This document shows positions 1 through 4,565 of a stretch of DNA of 7,662 nucleotides, piece by piece. Source of the DNA: Trueperaceae bacterium (GTDB lineage Bacteria; Deinococcota; Deinococci; Deinococcales; Trueperaceae); NCBI GenBank assembly GCA_003567075.1, contig PXAU01000055.1, positions 1 to 7,662 of the forward strand, read 5' to 3'. The notes beneath the pieces were generated by a model that saw only the letters and a list, made by a program, of their open reading frames with translations, had not been told where the DNA came from and made no database searches. Made by a program: the position numbers and the translations under genes. Positions within the stretch are counted from its first letter, which is position 1, and each line of letters begins with the position of its first letter.

Positions 1-1355
1 CCCTCCACGACGCCGTAGAGCGTGTGCGGGGTGGCGTGCTCGACGCGCACCTGGTGCAGGCCCAAGCGTCGCACCTGGTCGGCTGGCATCAGCACGGTGT
101 GGTTCTGGTCGGAGTGACCGGCCACGTACTGGCCGTCCTTGGCGCGCTCCTTGACCAGCACCCGAAGCGTGCGGCCCAGCCAGCGCCGGTGGCCCTCCAG
201 CGACCAGTGCTTCTGGCGCTCGATCAGCCGCCCCAAGCGCTCGGTCTTCAGCTCGCGCGGCATGTCGTCGAAGTGGGTGTGCGCGGGCGTGCCGGGACGG
301 GCGCTGTAGATGAACATGTAGGCGTGCTCGAAACGGACCTCGTCGTAGAGCGACAGCGTCTGCTCGAAGTCTGCTTCGCTCTCGCCCGGGAAGCCGACGA
401 TCACGTCGGTGGAGAGCACCACGTCGGGGATCTTGGTGCGGATCTCGCGCACGATCTCGAGGTAGCGCTCGCGCCGGTACTCGCGCGCCATGCGCCGGAG
501 CACCCGGTCGCTGCCGGATTGCACCGGCAGGTGGATGTAGTCGCACACGTTCGGTTCCTCGGCGATGGCGTCTATCACGTCGCTGGTGAAGTTCATCGGG
601 TGGCTGGTGGTGAACTTCACCCGCGGGATGCCGACGCGCGCCACCAGTCGCAGCAGCTCCGCGAACGACGGCAGGTCGGGATCGTGCAGCCCGTAGGAGT
701 TGACGTTCTGCCCCAGCAGCACAACTTCCTGCACGCCGGCCTCGCGCATGGCCTCGGCCTCGTGCAGGATCGCCGCCAGCGGCCGCGACACCTCCGGACC
801 GCGGGTGGTCGGGACGATGCAGTAGGTGCAGTGGTGATCGCAGCCGCGCATGATCGTCAGGAAGCCGGTCTGGGTACCGGGCGGCGGGGGAGGGGTGACG
901 TGCTCGACGAGGTCGTCGCGGAAATGCAGGTGCTCGACCGGCGCGCCGGCGTGGCGCGTGGCCGCGCCGTCGCGGCGCGGGTTTCCATCGCTGCCGGCAC
1001 GACGCCGCTCCAGCGCCTCGATGGCGGGCAGGATCTCGGTGATGGCGCCGGGACCGATCACGACGTCGACGCCGAACTTGCGCGCGATGGCCTGGCCTTC
1101 CTCGAGCTGCGCCAGGCAGCCCATCAGGCCGATGGCCAGATGGCGGCCACGGCGGCGCTCCTGGCGCAGGTCGCCCAGCAGCGACACCACCTTCTCGACC
1201 GGCTTGCCGCGCACCGCGCAGGTGTTGAGCAGGATGAGTTCGGCGTCTTGCGGCGCGTCCACGAGTTCGTGCCCGCCTGAGACCAACTCGGACTGGATGG
1301 TGAGGGTGTCGTACTCGTTCATCTGACACCCGTACGTGAGCACGTGGGTCCTCAT
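1..1355 (-). CDS. miaB: MiaB, tRNA-2-methylthio-N6-dimethylallyladenosine synthase (3' end beyond left edge)
   Basis: Radical SAM methylthiotransferase that adds the 2-methylthio group to N6-isopentenyladenosine-37 of tRNAs reading UNN codons. Visible in order: an N-terminal MTTase domain with the three cluster cysteines (YGCQMNEYDT at C10, NTCAVRGKP at C46, MGCLAQ near residue 80); a proline run; the radical SAM motif RGCDHHCTYCIVPTTRG (CxxxCxxC, about residues 172-179); LLGQNVNSYG; SHPMNF; LPVQSGSDRVL; VGFPGE; and the start of the TRAM domain ending in HATPHTLYG. About 451 codons are present and only the extreme C-terminus is missing. A hydrophilic Arg/Gly-rich insert (about residues 117-138) separates the first domain from the SAM core. 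The ATG at 1355 is the only in-frame start after the upstream stop and has no Shine-Dalgarno. It overlaps the stop of a short leader ORF (ATGA), suggesting translational coupling. The family call is secure; the coupling is inference. Confidence 0.96.
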   Translation of the reverse strand, partial: MRTHVLTYGCQMNEYDTLTIQSELVSGGHELVDAPQDAELILLNTCAVRGKPVEKVVSLLGDLRQERRRGRHLAIGLMGCLAQLEEGQAIARKFGVDVVIGPGAITEILPAIEALERRRAGSDGNPRRDGAATRHAGAPVEHLHFRDDLVEHVTPPPPPGTQTGFLTIMRGCDHHCTYCIVPTTRGPEVSRPLAAILHEAEAMREAGVQEVVLLGQNVNSYGLHDPDLPSFAELLRLVARVGIPRVKFTTSHPMNFTSDVIDAIAEEPNVCDYIHLPVQSGSDRVLRRMAREYRRERYLEIVREIRTKIPDVVLSTDVIVGFPGESEADFEQTLSLYDEVRFEHAYMFIYSARPGTPAHTHFDDMPRELKTERLGRLIERQKHWSLEGHRRWLGRTLRVLVKERAKDGQYVAGHSDQNHTVLMPADQVRRLGLHQVRVEHATPHTLYGVVE

Positions 1356-1414
1356 GGCCGCGACGCCGTCCGGTCTCCGGGGCGGCTCGGTACGGGGCGG
1401 ATGGTGCCGTTCAC
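1352..1414 (-). CDS. putative 20-codon leader ORF upstream of miaB
   Basis: A GTG at 1414 sits 7 nt after the TAGGAT box at 1427-1422, the same geometry as the M20 hydrolase gene elsewhere in this window. The frame runs 20 codons (start VNGTIRPVPS, basic and proline-rich) to a TGA whose last two bases are shared with the miaB start (ATGA). No family is recognisable and the peptide itself may not matter. The likely role is to deliver ribosomes to a miaB start that lacks a Shine-Dalgarno. An in-frame ATG at 1423 lies inside the box and is less likely to be used. Chance occurrence cannot be excluded for so short a frame. Confidence 0.45.
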   Translation of the reverse strand: MNGTIRPVPSRPGDRTASRP

Positions 1415-1421
1415 GAGCGCC

Positions 1422-1427
1422 ATCCTA
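1422..1427 (-). promoter_or_regulatory. candidate leaderless -10 box (TAGGAT) for the miaB leader
   Basis: TAGGAT on the minus strand, 7 nt before the GTG at 1414. It matches the TANNNT -10 element that in Deinococcus places the transcript start at or next to the start codon. The identical hexamer at the identical spacing precedes the M20 hydrolase gene. No convincing -35 box is seen. Confidence 0.45.
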
Positions 1428-1430
1428 GCA

Positions 1431-1455
1431 GCGCGCCGGTAGCAGGCCGGTGCGC
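1431..1455. other. GC-rich inverted repeat upstream of the miaB box
   Basis: Arms at 1431-1439 and 1447-1455 are complementary at 8 of 9 positions (the mismatch is G-U in one orientation) around a 7-nt loop, TAGCAGG. It lies between the small membrane gene and the miaB promoter box. It could be a terminator for the upstream gene, though it lacks a T tract, or a protein-binding site. In DNA this GC-rich such a repeat can also arise by chance. Confidence 0.25.
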
Positions 1456-1505
1456 GCCGGGACGGCAGCCGAGGGTCGGCGCTCGAAGAGCCGGCAGCGC
1501 CACCG

Positions 1506-1700
1506 TCACCCCAGCGCCAGCGCCGCGACCAGCACTACCACCAGCGACGCCAGCGCGAGCATGAAGCCCGTCACGAGCAACCGCGGGAACTGGCGCGCGA
1601 GGGCCGGAACGGCGCTTGCGACCACCAGCACGATGCCCGCCAGGAAGAGCCACGAGGCGGCGAAGAGCCAGCCGTCCAGGACGGGATCGCCGGTGCTCAC
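1506..1700 (-). CDS. small two-helix membrane protein, function unknown
   Basis: A 64-residue protein that I do not recognise. A short polar N-terminus (MSTGDPVLDG) is followed by two hydrophobic stretches, about residues 11-34 and 40-63, separated by a short RQFPR turn. This predicts a hairpin in the cytoplasmic membrane with almost nothing outside it. The GTG start at 1700 is chosen because a GAGGG ribosome site lies about 8 nt upstream and the protein then begins just before the first helix; longer starts would add an Arg/Pro-rich tail of shadow type. The start codon also overlaps the stop of a 13-codon leader ORF (GTGA). The gene lies 150 nt before miaB on the same strand, but miaB seems to have its own promoter. 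Good hydrophobic patterning and a plausible ribosome site support it, without homology evidence. Confidence 0.65.
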   Translation of the reverse strand: MSTGDPVLDGWLFAASWLFLAGIVLVVASAVPALARQFPRLLVTGFMLALASLVVVLVAALALG

Positions 1701-1738
1701 GTCGGGCCCTCGGCGCGCTGATGGGGTCGGCCTCGCAC
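1697..1738 (-). CDS. putative 13-codon leader ORF upstream of the small membrane gene
   Basis: A GTG at 1738 lies exactly 7 nt after a TACACT box (1751-1746). Thirteen codons (VRGRPHQRAEGPT) follow, ending in a TGA that overlaps the GTG start of the two-helix membrane gene. The layout copies the one in front of miaB: box, 7 nt, GTG, short basic ORF, stop/start overlap. Unlike miaB, the downstream gene also has a Shine-Dalgarno (GAGGG) inside the leader, so coupling may only assist initiation. The frame is very short and may be coincidental. Confidence 0.35.
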   Translation of the reverse strand: MRGRPHQRAEGPT

Positions 1739-1745
1739 GGGCGCG

Positions 1746-1751
1746 AGTGTA
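1746..1751 (-). promoter_or_regulatory. candidate leaderless -10 box (TACACT)
   Basis: TACACT on the minus strand, 7 nt before the leader GTG at 1738, matching the TANNNT pattern. It sits in the divergent region shared with the ATL gene, whose own box (1763-1768) lies 11 nt away on the opposite strand. No clear -35 box. Confidence 0.35.
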
Positions 1752-1762
1752 CCGCCTGGGGG

Positions 1763-1768
1763 TAGGCT
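1763..1768 (+). promoter_or_regulatory. candidate leaderless -10 box (TAGGCT) for the ATL gene
   Basis: TAGGCT lies 6 nt before the GTG start at 1775. No Shine-Dalgarno lies between them, which fits a leaderless transcript beginning at the start codon. No -35 box is evident. Confidence 0.4.
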
Positions 1769-1774
1769 GCGAGC

Positions 1775-2161
1775 GTGAGCGAGCCACCCATCGAGGCGCT
1801 CGAGCCCGAAGCCGCCGCCAGTTTCCGCGAGCGGGTGCTGGCGGTCGTGCGCGCGATCCCCTATGGCCGCGTGACGACGTACGGTCAGGTGGCCTTGCTG
1901 GCGGGCGCGCCGCGTGCCGCCCGGCAGGTGGGTGGGGTGCTCTATCGCAGCGGCGATGCCCACGACCTGCCCTGGCACCGGGTGGTCAACGCGTCAGGCG
2001 GCATCTCGACCCACAAGGTCGGGACGGGTGCGCTGCAGGAGGCGCTCTTGCGAGCCGAGGGCGTGGTGGTGGGGCCGTCCGGCGTCGACCTGACGCGCTA
2101 CGCGTGGCGCCCCGATGCGCGCGTCGATCCAAGCGTCAATCCGTTGCCATCGGCACCATGA
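1775..2161 (+). CDS. atl: alkyltransferase-like (ATL) DNA-lesion-binding protein, MGMT homologue lacking the catalytic Cys
   Basis: A 128-residue protein of the O6-alkylguanine-DNA alkyltransferase fold without the N-terminal domain. IPYGRVTTYGQVALLAG (about 28-44) and RAARQVGGVL (47-56) form the helix-turn-helix. By alignment with fission-yeast Atl1, Y36 and R50 match the nucleotide-flipping Tyr and the Arg finger. The active-site motif is PWHRVVNASGGIS, with W67 where true alkyltransferases have the acceptor Cys (PCHRV). The protein therefore should not remove alkyl groups. ATL proteins bind and flip O6-alkylguanine and pass the lesion to nucleotide-excision repair. The GTG start at 1775 has no Shine-Dalgarno but has a TANNNT box 6 nt upstream. 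The C-terminal tail past YAWRPD is extended and its last 26 nt overlap the converging gene. The family assignment is firm; the repair route is inferred from characterised homologues. Confidence 0.92.
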   Translation: MSEPPIEALEPEAAASFRERVLAVVRAIPYGRVTTYGQVALLAGAPRAARQVGGVLYRSGDAHDLPWHRVVNASGGISTHKVGTGALQEALLRAEGVVVGPSGVDLTRYAWRPDARVDPSVNPLPSAP

Positions 2162-2924
2162 CGGCCACCACGCGCTGTTCGTAGACGCGCCGCCAGAGGC
2201 CCACCCGCACCACGGCGCGCACGAAAAAGCCGCCGTGCTCCCGCAGGTTGCGCGCGTAGTGCCCCAAGCCGGGCACCAGGAACCCGACGCCGCCGAGCAT
2301 CGAGGCTGCCAGCTCGGTCGCGACGTCGTGCTGCGCAGGGCTCGGCGCCGGCGCCAGGAACGACGCTTGGAACACGTGCTCGCGGCGGCCGCGCATGCTC
2401 TCGCCGCGCTGGAGGTCGAAGCGGTCGAGCACGCGGCTGCGGGTGCGGGTCTGGCGGCGCCCCTGGCGCGTCGTGTGCTCGTAGTAGCGGTCCACCAGCT
2501 CCAAGCGCACCGAGACACGCTCCAGATTCTGGTACGGCACCAATGACAAGGTGGCCTCGAAGGGCTGCCCCGTGCGCAAGGTCTGGGGCGTTTGGAGCGA
2601 CGTGCGGTTGAAGCGCCGCTGCCAGAAGGCCTCCACCAGCGCGGTGAAGCCGGCGGCGCCGGTGAGGCCGACCTCGAGCAGCACCCACGGGAGGCCGATC
2701 CCGAGTGCCTCCAGCCAGCCCGGCACGAGCAGCACCAGGGCGCCGCCCGCCGCCAGGGCGCCGTAGGCGAGGGCGGCCCAGGCGGCGCCGACGTGGTACC
2801 AGGGCGGCGGTGGTGGGATGTCGAGCGGCGGGTCCTCGTGCCAGCGCCGCGCCACGCCGCAGGCGTCGCACACGAGCGCGGCGCCGCGATTGTCGTGCCC
2901 GCACGAGGGGCAGGTCCAGGCCAC
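2136..2924 (-). CDS. zinc-ribbon membrane protein with a C-terminal beta-rich domain, function unknown
   Basis: A 262-residue protein that I cannot name. The N-terminus carries a RanBP2-type zinc ribbon: W3, C5-x2-C8, N12, C19-x2-C22, with exactly the W-x-C-x2-C-x3-N-x6-C-x2-C spacing. A proline run (37-41) follows, then two hydrophobic segments (about 45-68 and 73-99) likely to cross the membrane. The remaining roughly 160 residues alternate hydrophobic and polar positions and are rich in Arg (RVSVRLELVDRYYEHTTRQG and later FVRAVVRVGLWRRVYEQRVV). This suggests a soluble beta-sandwich, perhaps arrestin-like, on one membrane face; that is only an impression from strand pattern. The GTG start at 2924 is preferred because the zinc ribbon starts there and TAGCAT lies 5 nt upstream. 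The gene diverges from the M20 hydrolase and converges with ATL. Coding status is well supported. Confidence 0.78.
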   Translation of the reverse strand: MAWTCPSCGHDNRGAALVCDACGVARRWHEDPPLDIPPPPPWYHVGAAWAALAYGALAAGGALVLLVPGWLEALGIGLPWVLLEVGLTGAAGFTALVEAFWQRRFNRTSLQTPQTLRTGQPFEATLSLVPYQNLERVSVRLELVDRYYEHTTRQGRRQTRTRSRVLDRFDLQRGESMRGRREHVFQASFLAPAPSPAQHDVATELAASMLGGVGFLVPGLGHYARNLREHGGFFVRAVVRVGLWRRVYEQRVVAVMVPMATD

Positions 2925-2929
2925 GCCCG

Positions 2930-2935
2930 ATGCTA
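2930..2935 (-). promoter_or_regulatory. candidate leaderless -10 box (TAGCAT) for the zinc-ribbon protein gene
   Basis: TAGCAT on the minus strand, 5 nt before the GTG at 2924. The gene has no Shine-Dalgarno. It forms half of a divergent pair of boxes within the 49-nt gap 2925-2973. Confidence 0.45.
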
Positions 2936-2960
2936 GCCGGGATGAAGGGGATGTGCCGTG

Positions 2961-2966
2961 TAGGAT
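2961..2966 (+). promoter_or_regulatory. candidate leaderless -10 box (TAGGAT) for the M20-DUF2007-CDF operon
   Basis: TAGGAT lies 7 nt before the ATG at 2974. The same hexamer and spacing occur before the miaB leader ORF. No Shine-Dalgarno precedes the ATG, so a leaderless transcript is the simplest reading. An in-frame ATG at 2965 overlaps the box and would not be transcribed in that case. Confidence 0.5.
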
Positions 2967-2973
2967 GACCCAC

Positions 2974-4113
2974 ATGGATACTGTCGTGGTCGACCTCACG
3001 CGCGACCTGGTGCGGGCCGAGAGCCCAACGGGCCGCGAATCGCCCGCCGCCGAGGTGTTGGTCCGTGCCCTGGGCGACTTGGGGTACGACGACGTGCGGG
3101 TCGACGCGGCCGGCAACGTCATCGGCGAGCTGCAGCGTGGCGAGGGACCGACGCTGATGCTCAACGGCCACATCGACACGGTGCCGGCCGGCGACCCCGA
3201 CGCCTGGCCCCACCCGCCATTCAGCGGCGCGCTCGAGGGTGGCTTCGTGTACGGCCGGGGCGCCTGCGACATGAAGGGCCCCGTGGCGGCCATGGCGGTG
3301 GGCGCCCGCCGCGCCGCGGACGACTCCGTGGTGGGCCGCATCGTCTTCACCGGGGTGGTGCAGGAGGAGATCGGTGGCCTTGGCGCGCGCTACCTGGCGC
3401 GTACGCAGCGCGCCGACATGGTGATCGTGGGCGAGCCCAGCAACCTGCAGCTGATGCTCGGCCACCGCGGTCGCTGCGAGGTGCGCGTCGCCTTCCCGGG
3501 CCGTCTGGCGCACGCGGGTCGCGCCGAACTCGGCGAGAACGCCCTCGCCCGAGCGGCCCGGTTCGTGGGCGCGCTTGAAGGGCTGAAACTACCGAGCGTG
3601 GCGCGGGTGGGGTGCGCGAGCGCCACCCCGACGTCGCTCGTCACCTGGCCCAAGGACGGCACCAACGTGGTCCCCGGCGCGGCGGAGCTGGTGGTCGATT
3701 ACCGGATGACGCCCGGCGAGTCGCGACAGGCCGTGCTCGAGCGCCTGCAGACGCTCGATCCCGAGGCGACCCTGTGGGTTCCGGAGGGCCCGTTCCAGAG
3801 CGAGGACGGCGCGGTGACGATGACGCTCCCGCGCGAGAACCCGCCGTATCTGCTGGACGAGGCCCACCCGCTGGTGCCGATCGCGCGGCGGGCGCTCACG
3901 GCGGCGCTGGGAACCAGCGTCGAGGCCGGCACCTGGTGGTTCGCCACCGACGCCCCGCACTTGTCGGCCATGGGCGCGCCCATCATCGGCTTCGGTCCGG
4001 GCGACCCGGAGCTGGCGCACACGAGCCGAGAGCGCGTGCCGGTGTCGCAACTGCACGCCGCCGTCGCCGGTTACCGCGGGCTCATCGGGGCGTGCCTTGG
4101 CGGGCGCGCGTGA
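2974..4113 (+). CDS. M20-family zinc metallohydrolase (peptidase/deacylase, ArgE/DapE/YgeY-like)
   Basis: A 379-residue two-metal amidohydrolase of the M20 peptidase family, a usual family length. Metal and catalytic motifs: GHIDTVPAGD (H66 ligand, D68 catalytic support), GRGACDMKG (D99 bridging ligand), QEEIGG (E131 general base, E132 ligand), GEPS (E154 ligand), and C-terminal AHTSRERV (H349 ligand). The lid/dimerisation domain occupies about residues 165-290, starting near GHRGRCEVRVAFPGRLAHAG. The family cleaves amide bonds of N-acyl amino acids or small peptides in the cytosol. The motif spellings are closest to YgeY/ArgE/DapE-type enzymes. In Deinococcota a LysW-dependent lysine/arginine deacylase (LysK) is a possible alternative, but no lysW, lysX or other lysine gene is next to it, so the substrate is left open. 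It is first in an operon: its TGA overlaps the next gene's GTG (GTGA). The start at 2974 follows the TAGGAT box. Confidence 0.9.
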   Translation: MDTVVVDLTRDLVRAESPTGRESPAAEVLVRALGDLGYDDVRVDAAGNVIGELQRGEGPTLMLNGHIDTVPAGDPDAWPHPPFSGALEGGFVYGRGACDMKGPVAAMAVGARRAADDSVVGRIVFTGVVQEEIGGLGARYLARTQRADMVIVGEPSNLQLMLGHRGRCEVRVAFPGRLAHAGRAELGENALARAARFVGALEGLKLPSVARVGCASATPTSLVTWPKDGTNVVPGAAELVVDYRMTPGESRQAVLERLQTLDPEATLWVPEGPFQSEDGAVTMTLPRENPPYLLDEAHPLVPIARRALTAALGTSVEAGTWWFATDAPHLSAMGAPIIGFGPGDPELAHTSRERVPVSQLHAAVAGYRGLIGACLGGRA

Positions 4114-4565
4114 AGGGCAGCGTCGTGACGTTGAGCGGCGACCCCTGGACGGTGGTCGACGTGGCACCGGCGATGCCGCTGGCCGAGATGGTGGCGGCGC
4201 TGCTCGAGGACGAGGGCTTCGTCACGCAGGTGCGGCCGGCGGCCGGGGTACCCGACGTCTTGGCGCACCTGGGGGTGGGGGAGTCGAGCGCCGCGGTGGT
4301 GCTGGTGCCGAGCCAGGATGCCGAGCGCGCCCTGGCGCTCATCGCAGAGACGGTCACCGACTACGTGGGTGACGACCTCGAGGCCGCGCTCGCTGCCTTG
4401 GCCGACGATCCCGACGCGTTCGGGGTGGGTGAGGGTGACGAGGCTGAGGGTGACGAGGGCGAGGCCGACTGGGGCGCTGACGCAGACGCGTTCGCCGAGG
4501 ACGATGGCGCCGCCGACACCGAGGATGATGGAGCGGCCGGCAGCGAGGACGACGGCCGCCGCTGA
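4110..4565 (+). CDS. DUF2007-like small protein with a long acidic C-terminal tail
   Basis: A 151-residue protein. Residues about 12-82 resemble the DUF2007 fold (called a putative signal-transducing domain): a strand (WTVVDVAP), a helix (LAEMVAALLEDEGF), a strand, then VVLVPSQDAERALALIAE, the characteristic 'V-P-x-x-D-A-E-x-A' ending. No enzymatic motif is visible. From about residue 95 the protein becomes an Asp/Glu/Ala/Gly tail ending in an imperfect three-fold repeat of EDDGAA type (about residues 130-151), probably disordered. The GTG start at 4110 overlaps the M20 gene's stop by 4 nt with no Shine-Dalgarno, implying coupled translation. The tail-coding DNA also holds the start codons of the downstream transporter in another frame. 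The link to DUF2007 is a moderate-confidence pattern match. Role unknown; an acidic tail next to a metal exporter could bind cations, which is speculation. Confidence 0.75.
   Translation: MKGSVVTLSGDPWTVVDVAPAMPLAEMVAALLEDEGFVTQVRPAAGVPDVLAHLGVGESSAAVVLVPSQDAERALALIAETVTDYVGDDLEAALAALADDPDAFGVGEGDEAEGDEGEADWGADADAFAEDDGAADTEDDGAAGSEDDGRR

Noticed and set aside
24..1280. Long open frame (418 codons) on the plus strand
   Set aside because: It is the mirror of miaB, is rich in His/Arg/Ala/Val and shows no family motif; open antisense frames are expected at this GC.
1775..2161. Annotating the MGMT-like gene as an active O6-methylguanine methyltransferase
   Set aside because: The acceptor cysteine is replaced by Trp (PWHRV), so it cannot accept the alkyl group.
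2098..3513. Very long minus-strand open frame (471 codons) across the zinc-ribbon and M20 genes
   Set aside because: It spans two genes with clear motifs in other frames and its translation is low-complexity with no recognisable domain.
3612..4109. Upstream extension of the DUF2007-like protein inside the M20 gene
   Set aside because: The extension is an Arg/Gly/Ala-rich shadow of the hydrolase; the domain begins right after the GTG at 4110.
2974..4113. Calling the M20 enzyme LysK of the LysW lysine pathway
   Set aside because: No lysW or other lysine gene is adjacent, and the motif spellings are equally close to YgeY/ArgE/DapE-type enzymes, so only the family is named.
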